Assembly (NCBI RefSeq): GCF_032062135.1
Contig: NC_092858.1
Span: 127,713,848-127,777,847 of the forward strand
Direction: 5' to 3'
Length of the DNA: 64,000 nucleotides
Source: Pyxicephalus adspersus
Taxonomy: Eukaryota > Chordata > Amphibia > Anura > Pyxicephalidae
The notes below the pieces were generated by a model, which worked only from the letters and a program-made list of their open reading frames with translations, ran no database searches and was not told the DNA's origin. Below are positions 35,610-49,662 of the stretch, one piece after another. The position numbers and the translations under genes were made by a program. Position 1 is the stretch's first letter. Every line of letters begins with the position of its first letter.

Positions 35610-35613
<4 letters not shown>

Positions 35614-35643
<30 letters not shown>
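35614..35643. repeat. Poly-T tract (30 T)
   Basis: Uninterrupted run of 30 T. It could be the reverse of a retroposed poly-A tail, but no adjacent LINE or SINE body was recognised. Confidence 0.8.
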
Positions 35644-35644
<1 letters not shown>

Positions 35645-37569
35645 TACACAAATCTCTTAAGCAAATGATTTTTTTGTGACTTGCTACAAACTTTCTTACC
35701 TAAAGGTGTTACTAGTAATGACACTTCCTCTCATTTAGCATCAGCATTATCTTTGGTTGCTGTTTGGGCCAGTTCTCGTGAGATTCTATTTGGCAAAATA
35801 TTTTTAAGTCTTCCTGAGTTGTTTTTTTTTAATTTGTTTGAGCATAAATTCTTGATTTTAAACATGCAGTTGATTTACAATTTGAATTGTACTCTTTACT
35901 CTCTGTATGTCCTTGTCTGTTCTTGTGAGCTGGGATGAATTGATAAATATTTGGACCCTTCCCAAAAACCAGAATCGTTCTAGACTGGAAGATGTGCTGA
36001 AATCTATCAGTGATAAAGTATTTTGGATTCTCTATGATTTAATCTGAATCATCATTAATGAAAGTCTGTGAAGTAGTGGGTACTCTTAGAAATGTGTATC
36101 TCCAAAGCTTTTCTGTGAATGATTTGTAGCCCTTACAACATTGAAAGTGTTGCTAGCATAAAAGATCTTCTGCAGCCAAAATGTTTCTCATGTAGCTGAT
36201 GAGAGGGATGGGAAGTGCTCAGTTAATTTGTTTGCAGTTACCTTTCTTTGAGCAAAAGATTCTCTTGTTACTTTGTATTTCATCCCACTAGATCTATATA
36301 CCGGGATACAGACTTCCTGAGTGGACAAACTATTTGTAAAAAGATAAGAATTAACATTGGTACATATGTGTGAAAAGATGGGCCAAAATATTAACCTTAA
36401 ATTCTTGAGAGAATCTTATAGGTGGTTTATTATATCATTTGTTCAGGAAGATTACTTATGTGGTTTCACCACTAAACTTGATCTCACAATAATTAAATAG
36501 GTGCTTTCTGGTAAAGAAAGGATGGTTGTACTGGCATGCCTTTGTCCCTGGAAGGAATGCATTTTTTTTTTCTTACCCTTACCTTGAAACATCTCCCAAA
36601 AAAAGTGTGCTTACTCCGGTCCTCTTTTGATTTCTCTTCACTGTTTATAACTGTTTTCTGTGACAAGGTCTTTTCTGTTCACCCAATCTTTTGGAGTTTA
36701 GGTTACCAGCTTGTCTAAATTGGAACAGGTTAATATTGGTTGTGTCTCCTCTTCTGAAAGACAAGTAGCTAGTGACCTATTTGTTATTTATTTCAAGGTT
36801 TATATGACATTCCATCCTAAAGGAAACTAAAATATCTTCTTGAGATGAAAGTTGGATTGCAACTAAAGGTTTATTGTCAGCTATTTGTACTGTTCTAAAA
36901 CATATCACAATTCAGCAGGGCTGCAAAGTCAGAAGCTATTGTTTGTGTACCTGGAGTCGGAGTTGATAAAAATGTACCAACTTTGATTTCATACCCCTTC
37001 TGTTAGAGAGGTAATAATACTTATTGCAAAATCAGTGAGTTACAAGCTCTCCCCTTCCATTCAGTCTTGAAGTTTTGCATCCCTCTATTGACTGTCTCTA
37101 CATTACATTTTGAAGGTAATTTGGTGTCTTACAAAGCCTAAGAGTGCAAAATTCACTTGACTTCTTGTGAAAGTGTAAATATACTGTAAGATTATGTAAG
37201 ATACTATTGCTGACCTGCTTCTAAAATTTCCTGCTTGTATTGTTTGGATTTCTGATCCTCTACCTTTAACACTTTCTGACCCACTGACCCAAAAGGGTTA
37301 TACAGCTCAGGTATTCAGCCAATTGCTTTTACAACATGTTTGTTAGCTGTATGCTTGTTTCAGATATGTAACTAAAGCTACTGAAACAAAAATGCCTCAT
37401 TTTTAGACAATTGCTATTCAATAGAAAGAGTTCCGCAATGGTTGCTTTTATAATATCTCGCTATAGGTCAACATTAAAGTACTGTGTTACCTTTTTGATC
37501 TAGAACCCATCCTGTTAGGCCCCACCACCTGTACTTCAGTGGTCTCCATGGTTCAGAAAGCTGTAGGTA

Positions 37570-38600
37570 TACATTGTACAAGAGACTGTATTAACTGCTG
37601 TAATATGAAGTAATATTTAGTTGTATAGCCCTTTTTTTGAGAACTGCACATCTGTGTTGCATGGACTCGACCAGCTTCTGGTACCTGTGAAACCAGCCCA
37701 GAGATGATTGGAGCGCATTGCACAGTTCTTCTGCATTCCTTGGTTTTCCCTCAGAATCAGTATTTTTTTATGTCACCCCACAAGTTTTCTATTGGATTAA
37801 GGACCAGCAATTGGGCTGGCCACTGCATAACATAATTTTGTTGATCAGGAACCAAGACGTTGTTCGTTTACTGGTGTCTTTGGAGTTGTCTAATTTCAAA
37901 ACCCATTTTAAGGGCATTTTCTCTTCTCGATAAGGCAACGTGACCGCTTCCAAAATTTTGATGTAATCAATCTGATTCATGATTCATGGTATGTGATAAA
38001 TGGCCCCAACACCATAGTATAAGAATCATCTCCATATCATGATGCTTGCACCACTATGCTTCACTATCTTTGCAGTTTACTGTGAATTCAATGTTTTGGT
38101 GTCCTGTGTGGCCCCTAGACCAAAAAAAGAAAATGTTTTTCTATCTCTCCTTAGGCCAGTCAATTTTTTGTTCTTTGGCAAACTAACCTCTTCAGCACAT
38201 CCCCCCCCCCCCCCCAACATTTGGATTTAACGGGGGTGGGGGGTTCTTGCCAATAGCTAGACCTCACATAGGCATTCACTAATTGTAACTGTACTCTCGG
38301 GTAACTTCATACCGACTTTGTTCCTCCTGGATCTGATCATTGGCTGAGTCTTTGCCTTTTTGGCTATTGTGCTATCCATTTGAATGGTATTGTTCAGTTT
38401 TCTTCTGTGTCAGGTTTCGGTTGCCAGTTTAAACATTTGAGATCATTTTAGCAAAGCAGCCTATCATATTCTGCACCTTTATGTTTTCCCAATCAACATT
38501 TTATTCAAAGTATTCAAGACTGTTCTTCTGAACAATGTCTGGAACAATAAATGCACTATTACCAGCATGTACAACATTTTTGGCCTTGCTTAAATAAGGG
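37570..38600 (-). pseudogene. Tc1/mariner transposase pseudogene
   Basis: Read on the minus strand, pieces of a whole Tc1 transposase appear in order across several frames. MIGCFAKMISNV (helix-turn-helix part, about 38440) comes first, then AKEQKIDWPKERW (about 38170), VKHSGASIMIW (about 38060) and MNQIDYIKILEAVTLPYREE (37980 down). KWVLKLDNSKDTSKR carries the Asp of the second catalytic position. QWPAQ with LNPIENLWGDI (about 37800) carries the final acidic residue. Many stops and frameshifts, and a C/G-rich low-complexity expansion at 38202-38245, show that it is dead. Confidence 0.88.
38202..38245. repeat. Poly-C / poly-G expansion inside the Tc1 remnant
   Basis: A C run of about 16 is followed 20 bases later by GGGGGTGGGGGG, so the two can pair as a small hairpin. 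Conserved Tc1 sequence continues on both sides. Confidence 0.6.
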
Positions 38601-39179
38601 CTATAATTAACACCTGTTTTTTCACAGAATGTATTGCCTCACTAATAGAACACTTTTTTTTGGACTAGCCTTATATTACTCCATTTTTGTCACTGTATTA
38701 CAAATTATACAAATAATACAAATGTGTTATTGTTTTTTTCTTCATGTTTTGATTTAGAATTGAATGTGCAGTGTTCCCAATACATTTGCATGTATGGATA
38801 AAAAAACTATTTTTCAGATTTTGAGCTTTATTCACTTTTAAACACAATGCTATTTTTCATATACTTCAAAATGGAGCCCTGAATGATAGTGATATCTGGT
38901 CTCTCAAAATTACTTACAAGTGTTGCTAGTATTTATAGAACTTTGCAAATATATGCAAGTAAAAATCAATATGACCTGTTGTAGATGGTCCTCTCCTGTG
39001 CTGAAAGTGATTTGTCCTACTTCCCGCACACTGTGACTTGCAAACAACAAGCATTAGAAGCTGCAGCTGATATTTTGTAGCTTCCTCATTTCCTGGTTGA
39101 ATTAAAAAGATCATCCTTTCTTCTTTTTGCTATAAGCTGGTTATAAACGGTTACATTCTTACTGCTTTTGTATGAATTT

Positions 39180-39355
39180 TCTCTGAGCACTCTGGTTTCC
39201 TCCCAAATACTAGAAACAAACTGGTAGGTAATTTTCCTTCACCCAGAAAAATGAAATTTAGGACTAAGGAAAAGTTAGTGACATGACTAGACTATGTAAA
39301 GCGCTATCTCCATGTTTTAGCACTATATAAATAAAGATATTAATAAAATTCTAAT
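39180..39355. repeat. CR1/L2-type LINE tail
   Basis: CTGGTTTCCTCCCAAATACT, CAAACTGGTAGGTAATTTTC and GACATGACTAGACTATGTAA followed by AGCGCTATC...CACTATATAAATAAA reproduce the layout of a widespread amphibian and vertebrate LINE 3' end. Class from general knowledge. Confidence 0.65.
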
Positions 39356-39471
39356 CCGTTACTGAATTAGCATTGCTGAGTTAAACTTTCTTCATACAAC
39401 AGGAGGGTGTTTTACCTGTACTTTTATTGTGTAGGTGATAATCCTATTAGAGGAGCTGTACTATAAGAGAT

Positions 39472-39808
39472 TTAAGCTACGTACACACGGCAGATTTTTA
39501 TCGCCCGATAATCGGCATCGGCCAATTATCGGGCGAAAATCTGCCGTGTGTACAGTCGGTGTCGTCCATCGTCCGGACGACCGACCTGCCGGATCCACGG
39601 ACGATGGACGACAGCCGATCGTAATGAAAGGGAAGGGGAGAGCGCGCAGCAGGGTGCCGCTCCGTCGCTCTCCCCCTCCCCTCTCCATAGAGCATGAACG
39701 GTGCTGTATGTACAGCACCGTTCATGCATAGTGCACTCCCTTGTCGTTGGAAAGGATCGTGAAAGATCCTTTCCAACGACAAAAATTGCAAGTGTGTACC
39801 CAGCTTAA
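39472..39808. mobile_element. GCTGCGTACACAC palindromic MITE, copy 2
   Basis: Ends TTAAGCTACGTACACACGGC and GTGTGTACCCAGCTTAA. Nested perfect or near-perfect palindromes: CGCCCGATAATCGGC / GCCAATTATCGGGCG, GTCGTCCATCGTCC / GGACGATGGACGAC, GAACGGTGCTGTA / TACAGCACCGTTC, and TTGTCGTTGGAAAGGATC / GATCCTTTCCAACGACAA. This is the best-preserved copy. Non-coding. Confidence 0.9.
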
Positions 39809-39917
39809 GCCTCCTTGTTCCATTTACTTTTTTTAACATCCTATTGTATGTTAATCATAAACAACTTCCTCCACTGTCATTGTCTACTAATGCTCCATTT
39901 TCTGTCCCTTTATATAA

Positions 39918-39990
39918 GGCATGTCCAAAGTCGGGCCCGGGGGGCCAATTGTGGCCCGTGCCCAGATTTCCAGCGGCCTGCAGCCTCTGT
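39918..39990. mobile_element. hAT terminus fragment
   Basis: GGCATGTCCAAAGTCGGGCC then CGGGGGGCCAATTGTGGCCC is the familiar GTCCAAACTCCGGCCC-type hAT end. No right terminus or transposase was identified downstream. Confidence 0.55.
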
Positions 39991-42900
39991 CATAAAATCA
40001 ATCAATAAGCACCCTGCCAGCACTTGGTCTAATTTACAATAGTTTTTATTATGTGCTTGAATAGTGTGAATGTGGAAACAGATAAAGATTTGATAGTGCC
40101 AGAAAGTAATATGACTGTGTTGGGTCTGTTTATAATGCAGTGAATCTGTCATTCACAAAAAAATGCCAAATTCTCTGGGTGAGTATCGGTCACTGTCATT
40201 GAAAACATATGAACCTGAAAGAATGTCCACCAGAGAAAGTTTGGCAAATTTTGGCCTAACTACTTTTGTTTGTACCATGGCAGAAATTACATTATAGTAG
40301 GCTTAAGCTGTGCGGGACCCACACAGACCCAGCCCACTCTGATTCCAAGAACGTGCGCTGCACGGAGCCTGCACTGACTCTGGACTGTGCACAGAGTCTT
40401 TTAAACCAGACAGAAAGGGAAGGAACTACTGAGAAAGCTTACCGATATTACTTCCCCAAAATCAAAACCGGGTAAAGATACGCGTTCACAGTTGGGAGAT
40501 TAAATTTACTGATCAGCTTGAAAGTTCCAATTCCAGTCATTGATTCCCGCCAGGAAATGTTTAAGAGTATGTTTTATGAATAGAGCCCAAAATGTGTAAT
40601 TTTATGTAAACATTGTAATCTTTAAAACCTCCAGTTATGTTAAAAATCACACATTGCCCTCTAGGTGATTTAAATACAAGGCATATACTGTGACCACATC
40701 CCTTTAGAAGTAGAGGAACCTTGCAGGTGAACTGTATATATTGCAAGCATTTTAGCAAATCTTTTTACAGATTTTGACTTCTTACTTTTCTGAAGCCACT
40801 CCTGCTTGCATTTCTTAAAACAGGTTTCCAAATAGGAAGGTCAACCTTCATTATCAGTAGGTAATCGGTTTTGGTTTTGTAACCAGAAAGACTGCAGTGT
40901 TTAAATCCTTTCAGACAAGGGTGATGCTCAGAGTATTTTTCATTTTACAGAGATGTCTGCAATTAGGCTTGTAACACCGTGCTAACTTCGGGAAATGACA
41001 TTTCACATGGTAACCTGAAGACAGTCTGAGAAAAAAGGGTGCAATCTTTCAAGAAAATTGCATCTTGAATGGTTTGACAGTTACAGAAGATCACAGCAGC
41101 TGTGGATGGAAAAAGGAAATAAAATTTGATAACATTCAGTCGCAATATAGCTAGTTGCAAAGTGCAGTTTTTCTATATTGTAGAATTTTAATCACCAAGT
41201 CGAGTGTAGGTACTGGTTTAGGAGCTGTGATCTAGGCACCCCTGCCAGACATCACACAATGATCCTCAACCTTTATTATATAACTTGTCTAAAAACAATG
41301 ATTAAAACACACTTCCAGCCTGCTGACCGGGACAGTAAACGACCTTCAGCACAATAAGGTCGTCCTTCTTTTTTGTTTTTGTCATTTTGTAAGCATGCCT
41401 TCTGGCTTTTGTTGTGCATCCCTCTCAGAATCTGGCACCCTCTATACTTTCTCTTCAGGTTGACTAATGATGCAGGTGCTTGAATATGAGATATTTTAGA
41501 TATCTGCTTTATAGTGGCAATATAGCAGGACAAGTGTTCAGCCTTGCAGAGGCTATTCCTTTGCGTTCCCCCACCCCCCATATGTGAATGGTGAATTAAG
41601 TAATAGAGAGAGTGTAATCCGGACCATCCGCTTCAAGAAACTGGTGTGAAGTTGGGTACCACCTCCAATGTGCATTTACAACTTTCCCATTGATTTCCAT
41701 GTTTCTAGTTCACACCTGTGTGCATTGTTTCCTTTGTTTCAATTAGTGTAGCTGTATTTTTTTTTAGTGTGCTAACACATGTTTGAAGGCCTTATTGGTT
41801 TCGGTGCATGACAAGCTGCCCCTCCCCCTTGTAACTGCCAAGTTGATAGGCCAACCTTTTGGCTTTGGAACACCTAAAAACACAGCATTGTGAACCCAGC
41901 CTTAATCTCACACAGCTTTTGCAAAAAAGGGTTCTTCCTATCTAAGCACTCATTCCCGTTAGTGTCTTATGTTAATGTATAAGTTCCTGCAGTTCACATG
42001 ATATGTGTTGGTGTGCTAGGTTGACGGTTTTATATTTGATGACACCCCAACCTCACTGCAGCGCAAAACACTTCTATGCATTACTATGTTCTGCCCTTTT
42101 AAAAGCATGGCATGCTTTTCTATACTATTTAGTGCAGTAGGCTGCCTATTTGTAATGAATGGAATGGACTGAAAAAAACAATATGCATGCATTTTAAAAA
42201 ATTCAGCTTACAGCTTTTGTGGGAGTGTGCCCTAACTGTACCTTGCCAGATGCTTCTTTGCACTCACGTGAATTACCATTAACTGCTGCCTGAGTGAAGG
42301 CTATTAAAACGTCCTGAGCTGATGTTGCAGTCCTGGTCAGCCAGTAAGACATACATCTGCTTGCAGATTGACACTACTGTTTAATCTCTGCCACTACTTG
42401 AGTTATCTTATACTCATTGGACCATAAATAAGCAAAGTGGTGGCACTCGGTAATGAAGAAATTCAAGAAGCCATGTTTATATCAATGTCTCCCTTTTACC
42501 AATATCCCTCACAGAAATTTGTGAAATTTTGAATCTTTTTGTTCTTCAATTTAGGCAAATAGGCAGTTTAGGCAAATAATAGGCAATAATAGTCTAAATA
42601 ACAGGAATGTCAAATTTTATAACTAATTTAATTCATTTATACCATGTTGTATGTTTGACAACTGATTTTTTTATCTGCACATTTTTACAGTAGAAATACA
42701 AATGTATGTTGTTTTTTTCTTTTTCTTAAATTAGCAATAGGGACAGATTTCTAGTGATTTTTTTTTATTTATTTTTTTTAAACCCATCTTATTTATCAGA
42801 CTTGATTTTATTTTAGAATAGGAATACAACTAGGTACTATTCATTATGCTAGGTAGAAGATGTTGTCTTCTATTATCTCACATAAATAACAAATTGGCAA

Positions 42901-45492
42901 GCAATGCAGCCTGATATTTTTTAAACAATTTGAAAAAACAGGATATCTACACAAGAAAATGCAATGTTTAAATGATTATGAGCACATTGTTCACAAACAT
43001 TTAAGATCATATAAATATTAAATAGCAAGAGGTTGTATTTATTATTTTTTAAAATTAAAAAAGTCAAAATATGCAGTTCACCCCCTTTACATAATGTATG
43101 TAACCACTAGTATGGATCAGGCACCAACAAATTCCTCTTATAATAGAACTCTGACTGAGCTCCATTGCACTTGTCTCTTAATTACACCTAGGTCCAGTTA
43201 GAATGTCATAATCCCTTTTTGATATCAAACATTCCTTGGTGGTAATCCTCCAGGTCCATATGTTTCAGTGGCAGTAATTGATATCCTGGTGAGAGAAACA
43301 CATACACCTGTTTTATAAATGGAGCCCACAGAGTAATATTAAATACAACAAACTAATATAGAATGCAAAAAGGTAGGGAAAAATGGCTCACAAATTAAAG
43401 TGTAGAAGTGAAGAGGAGGTGTTCCTTGCACCCCCCTATATTTTAACTGGTTGTGTAGGTGTCGGCCTGTAAAACCAAATGTCCAAGTAACATCCCCAAA
43501 TCAAACCCCATATATGAGCCCAATGTATATAAACTGAATAGGCTGTTCCCTAGATAAATTACTTTATACACAAATAACTTCATTTTCTGTTTGCCCTATT
43601 TATAAAAAAAATAAAATGTGGCATTATTCAGCACATTCAGTAAACCTTATGCAGTTTTATTAGAACATCAGATGACTATCTAATCTGTGTTATTATAAAA
43701 GGTAAAGTTCCACACAAGCAGTAGAATATCACTGGTGATCATAGTGTGTGTGTTTCTGACTTTACAGAAGTCAATATAGTATTTTTGGGGCCCATTTACT
43801 GTATGCGTGTCAATGTGGCTGTAACCTTGTGTACTCCACTGAGAGTAATTAGTTTCCTTACAAACTCCAAGTCGATTACTTTTCTAGAACAGATTTTTCA
43901 TCTCTGCCAAGACAGACCCCGATTACCAAAATGCATGTCAATCCAATAGGATGGTGACTGATTTTAGCTTCAATATAATTCATATAAAATGTTGCTTCAT
44001 TGTTGCAGTTCTACCTTCTAAAGAACTCATGTTTGTGGAAAGGTGTTAGTCTGACAAATGTCAGAGTGCGTTCTGGTCCAGTGAGTACTTTTTCTTAACC
44101 CCATGGAATATTTATTTTATCTAAGCAGTTTTCTTTATTGTTTCAGTAGTGTCCTCATGGGGGGTCTTTGTTTCTTCATTGATAATGCTGGCCACAACGG
44201 CAAGAAAGTAACTTTCAGTGTTTTTTTTTTTTTTTCGTTTTTTTTTAAATCTATAAGAGATGTAATGGTCATGAATATTCTCCATCTTGTGAAATATTAC
44301 AGTTGCTGAATGACAATAAACAGAGGAAATATTGAGGATCTCTGGATTTCTTAAAATGAAACGCTGAACATAAAATTTAAACTATTACACTGGGGAATGC
44401 ATTTTGCTGAACTAGGTTTGGTCTATTTGTTATAAAAGGGAACCCTGTTTTAAAGTTATTACTGCTTGTTAAAATGTTTTCATTGTCCATAGTCTGGTCT
44501 TGCACTTTAAGTTGGGTTAGACTCTAGTTGTGACAGTCTATAGGAACATTTTGTAGTCAAATGAAACAGACGCAGAACCCTAAAATTTAAGTATTTTAAT
44601 CTAGAACAAGTGTTTCTGGTCTTGAGGGAACTGGAGAAAAGGAAATGAGGGAGGTCAGTTCAGAAAATGCTGAGCATATATAATCTGGGCCAAGTTATAT
44701 TGATAAATACAGAGGAAGTTGAAAGCATCGTTTGGTTTTCTCTAGGGAAAAGATTGCTTAAGTCTTGAGTTTTTTGCGGCAATGTAAACTGATCCTTCCT
44801 ACACACCCTTAAACTGATCCGTTTTAATGGATTCCAGCAGGAAATACATTGCTGCTCATCACTGTCAGTCTTTCCAAATAGTTAATGTTCTTGTTCTTGA
44901 TTGTAATGTTTTAGCTTTGTTAGGACTCCATTTACTATTTTTTATTTGTGTGTAATATTAGGTATATGTAAACGCTTAGGCAATAAATCATATATTCTAG
45001 TATACATCTTTATTTTTTTTTATTTATAACAAAACAAAAGTCTGCATTTTATTTGGTATCCAAGAATCCCACTTCCACCTAAAGGAGTGTCAACAATGGA
45101 ATATTGGTCTCTGTGTAGTCTTAGCTTTGTCACCCTGCTGTATATGCTTCTGACTGGGACTACACTCCAAGCCCTGTAATTTTCCAGATTTAATGTTCTA
45201 CACTGAGTATGCTTCCCCTTGTGCCTCCCGTTTGTATGACAGACTGGGGATCTTGTATTACTTTTAGGAAACGAGAAGCACATTGTCCATATTTTTGCTA
45301 GGAGTCAGGAAATAGGTAAGAAACATGTCCTTAGACATGTAAGTAACATGCATTATGCACACTCCCTGACCTTTGGGAAAACACAGTAAGGGCACATAAC
45401 TTGTACAAGAGTACACAGTATCTGCTTCCAAAGTAAAATTTTCAGAATACCTGGGAAGTGAAGAAACTTTGAAAGAAATGCTTTAGTCTATA

Positions 45493-45765
45493 GCATTGTT
45501 TCTCAACCAGGGTTCCTCCATAAGCTAGTAGGGGTTCTTTTAGCAATAAGCAATTGGGGCCTCCCAGGTTACCATTGACACCAATGATTTTTATGGCTTT
45601 CTGCAGGGGTGACTTTCCTCCCACTGGCCAGTAATGTAGGAGGCATTCTTCCCACTGCCCACCAAACTAATATTTTGTGAGCTGTGTATATTAGAAATAT
45701 AGTGGGGGTTCCTTGAAGACCCTAAAGTTATTTCAAGGGTTCCATGATGTTAAAAAGGTCTGTTC
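45493..45765. mobile_element. Small hAT-like element (GTTTCTCAACC family)
   Basis: Starts CATTGTTTCTCAACCAGGGT and contains ACCATTGACACCAATGATTT, CCAGTAATGTAGGAGGC, TGTGAGCTGTGTATA and GGTTCCTTGAAGACC. All of these are shared with 26952-27701 and 58630-58865. The right terminus is degraded. Confidence 0.7.
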
Positions 45766-46967
45766 TATAAAAATCAAATAGTCAGTCCTACCTTAATTTT
45801 CAGGTGTTAAATTGTACTTAAATTTGCAATATGAAAGCCTGTTAGGCTGTATTAATAATGCTTGAAATCTGTGAATTTTTTTTATATTTATTTTAAGGAT
45901 TATAACAAATCTATTGTGTTAGCTTAAATACTGGCACCGCCACACTAGATGCTATAATTTACTCTAATCAAAAAGCAATATCTGCTTGGATGGAGCTTTA
46001 TTATGATTCCTTTTACATTAGTTCTTAAAAAGCCATCTGTTTTCTCTGCCTTTTACAAGAGCAATCTTAGATAGGCGTTCTGCATTATTCGGACACACTG
46101 CAATGAATTTAACTGCCAGTTTAAAATAGTATTGTTTATAATTTTACATTTTATTAAACACTCCTAACAACATATGCTGCAAAAATGCTGGCACTGGTCA
46201 CACGTTTTATTTTAGTCGTGGCTATTTATAATAAGCCATTGCACCAAGCTTTTTATGTCTTTTCTACTATTATGACCATTTTTTATTGACTCATTCCAGC
46301 TTGGTGATGGGAGACATCACAAGCAGAAAAGACAAACTTCCAGCTGATTTATTGAGAGGCCTGTAAAGATAGAGACAGGATGCCAGCAGTCCGGGTACCT
46401 GCTTACCAAGGCAAGCAGTCTGCATTCTAAATCACCACTGAATAAAAATGTAAATGCTAAATATTTATATCTGAAGGGATGATTATATTTAGGTACTATT
46501 ATTTAAACCCTCTCTTCTGTCAGTCTGCTTTGGTTAGCTGTTGTCATTTGTATCAAGTAAGAGAGCACATGTTGTAACATTTTTTTATTATCCTATATTG
46601 ATAGCTTATGCTGGTGCGCAAAAAAAAAAATCAAGTTGAAAGTAGTAAGCAAATACAAATAAAACTGGTATTTATGTTCTTACTTTGATCTTGGTATGCT
46701 TTGTGTATTTCTTCCAGATCTGTGTAGTAATCCATCATAAAAGTTTGTCACTATGCAGAAGTTTCATGTAATAAAATCAGTCATTGTTGCCCTTTCCTTT
46801 GTTAAAGGTAACTGGACTTGTATCTGCCCTTTGCCGGTAGGCTGTAGTCGGCTAACAACCAAGTCCTTCCCAGAACTCTGCACTGATTGCACCATAGAAC
46901 TATTGCATAAAATTGTGCTGTTTAGATCTGGATTCAGATGTCCTAAGAAACAACTATACTTTCACAG

Positions 46968-47402
46968 TAAAGCTACGTACACACTTCCAATTATTATCGT
47001 TGTTAAACGAACGACGAACGATCCTGCACGATATCTACGAACGATCGTATAGCACCGATCCTGCACATAGAGATAACGACACGATCGTTCGTAGATATTG
47101 TACACACAATAGATACTATCGTTTGAGCGATAGAGGAACTATGTGCACGACAGGAAGTGAACGAACGTTCGTTCATTACGCATGCTCAGACCATGGACGA
47201 TCAACGAACGATCGTACACACGAACGATTGTCAACGATCGTCGTCCGATCCGCCGGTCCGGTCGTTCGTTTCCAACGACTTTCCTCGTTCGTCGGTGTCG
47301 TTGGTTATTTTTTTTACGAACGATTTTTGCCCAATCGATCGTTCGTCGTTCGTTCATCGTTCATTTTGAACGATAAAAATTGGAAGTGTGTACGCAGCTT
47401 TA
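46968..47402. mobile_element. GCTGCGTACACAC palindromic MITE, long CGATCGTT variant
   Basis: Ends TAAAGCTACGTACACACTTC and GAAGTGTGTACGCAGCTTTA. The interior is dominated by ACGAACGATCGTT-type words on both strands and differs from the 32707/39472/52213 bodies except at the ends. These words lack stop codons in several frames, which produces long accidental open frames up to 175 codons. No protein family is recognisable. Confidence 0.85.
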
Positions 47403-47599
47403 GAGTGGCTCAGTATTGTGCATGTGCTAGGGCACAATAGAAGAAAAGAAAAGCTGGATGTATTATTAACTTGCCTCTGGAGTGTCTTATCTAGGGAGAT
47501 GGTAGCAGAGATGATTCAGTCCTCAGTATTTCTACCTAGTGTTACATCCCACATAGAGGGTGTCATGGGCAAAGTGGGGACAAAAAATAATTGTACACT

Positions 47600-47737
47600 G
47601 TTGCACCCATAATTTTTTTAAGGTGGGTGGCAGCGCCTGTATTGGACCTATCTCATCAGTAACCACCCTGAAACAGCTGGGTGGTTACCGATAAGTGCCA
47701 GATGGTGCGCCAAGCTAAAAGGCGCTGGGGAGAACAT
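47600..47737. mobile_element. Hairpin repeat GTAACCACCC, copy 1
   Basis: GTAACCACCC (47659-47668) pairs exactly with GGGTGGTTAC (47679-47688). The flanks AGGTGGGTGGCAGCGCC and CTTGGCGC-type sequence are shared, inverted, with 62792-62938. Confidence 0.7.
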
Positions 47738-49329
47738 TGTTGTACAATAATGTTACATTTAGATATACATTTAAAGTTTGAAAATGAAATGCAAGTTAAG
47801 ATTTTCTTTTATTTTTAAATGTATCTGTATATATTTTGTCACTACTTATGCATATGGTGCAATTTTATTCACTGATATCTAGGTTCTGCTTTCAGTTTGC
47901 CAATGCTACTTGATGTTTATACGTCTTAAAAGAGAAAATGTTGCACTCCTTATATAGGTATATAAATATCTTGGCAGTTAAATGGGAATGTAAATGGCTG
48001 CACTAAAATTCTTAACTTAATTATTAACCTCTGATAGTTTTTCTATAAATCCAAACTGCACCTATGCAGAATTCTAAATAAACCTTTGAAATACATATCA
48101 TTCACTTGCCAAAAAAATATATTTCTGTTTAACCAGTTATATAATTCAGGGTTCCCTATCAAGACACCACAACCAGGCAACATAACCCATCCAATTCCAA
48201 GGCCGTATTATTATTTCTAATAATTTTATTAGTTTAAAGTCATGTTTTCTTTGGAGGTCTGCATGGCAAATTGATATTTCAGTAGAGTGTGTCTGATTTA
48301 CAGTGCAATTGAATGATTATCCACTACTTGTTAGGCTGTTATTCAGGTACCGTTCCTGTGTATCCTAGAATGGATGTAATAAATGTTTGTCATCAATCTA
48401 TAACTGAATTATTGTGTAAATCCAACCATTTTATCTTTATATTTATATTTTTTTCTATGGCCTTTAAAAATCTTTTTGTGGTCGGGGGAGTTAAAGAAGT
48501 TTTTCATAAAAAAAGTACACACTTTTGGAAAATTAAAAAAAATGCTATAGCTGCTAAAAGGTAAATTGGTTGAGACATTCTAGGTGCATTTAAACAAAGG
48601 ATCCAATTTTTTTAAAATAAATAAAGCAGCCACCGTTTAAGTAAAAAAAATCTTGAAGCTTTTTGCGTGAAAACCAGAGCTGTAGAGTCAGACCAATGGT
48701 TGGGTACCTAGAGATGGAATTGATAAAAATGTTCCAACATATTTATTCCAACTAATTATTTAAATTGTGATTACAAAACACAATATTTCAGGTGTCTTTT
48801 TTTACAGATAATTTTTAAAGATTTTACAGTAATAATAATAATTCTCTGCCATGTGAATAAAGCCCAGTGCCTAGCTTAATATTGTGAGATCCAGCTGAGC
48901 TCTTATGCAATTTGACATTCATACATTTATAATTTTAATCCAGACTTAAATGAATTTCTTGTAACTAATTTCATCTTTGCAAAAGCATGGAAATTCACCT
49001 GTAAATGTCCAAATAAAGGAATCTAATATTCCCCCCAGTCATTTTTTTCAAGCAGGGTAGGAAGAAGCTGTAGGCTGATTGCCGTCCCTGTGTCTATAAA
49101 GGGATGGGGAGAACACTGCAATTCCAGCAAGAGTTTTTTTCTTTAGGATTCAGAAAACTGGAAAAGTATAGCTTCATCAAAACTGATTATGGGAGAAACC
49201 ACTATCCAGAAGTAAAAAAAAAACAAAAAACAATTAAATGTAAAATTTCTTTGCCTATCTGCCAAGTGGATTTGTTGTGTTCCAATTGCTTTTTAGTTTA
49301 TGTAGTTCTACCATGCTATTTCAGAGGTG

Positions 49330-49662
49330 GACAGGAGCACAGTAGGCTGGACTCTGATTCCTGCCCTATCGGCTCTGCCCACCACCAGGGAACGCCCCCT
49401 GAAGTGAAATCCCTCTCCTCTGTATGCATTGCGAAGGAGAGGGATTTCCCTTTAGGGAGAGTTCCATATTTACCGCAGCAGCAGAAGTATCAACACCGGA
49501 CGCGATAAATAGGGAAGCCACAGCAAGGAGCCGGCACCGGATCTCTGGCGGCTCTGGTAGTTCCTAACGCCCTCTGGCCTGGATTAGCCAGGGGGCATTA
49601 GGCCGGAACGAACTACTGGCTAGGCTGTATCTGGCCTAAAGGCGGGAGTTTGCCAACCCCTG
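49330..49662. mobile_element. hAT-like MITE with internal hairpins
   Basis: The right end GGCGGGAGTTTGCCAACCCC then TG is a hAT-type terminus. GAAATCCCTCTCC and GGAGAGGGATTTC form a hairpin at 49406-49447. GGTAGTTC...ACGCCCTCTGGCC pairs imperfectly with AGCCAGGGGGCATTA...GAACTACTGG. The left terminus was not found. Confidence 0.55.

Noticed and set aside
46913..47440. 175-codon open frame (+), with several others on both strands
   Set aside because: It coincides with a palindromic MITE; the frame is a by-product of CGATCGTT-type words. No family signature.
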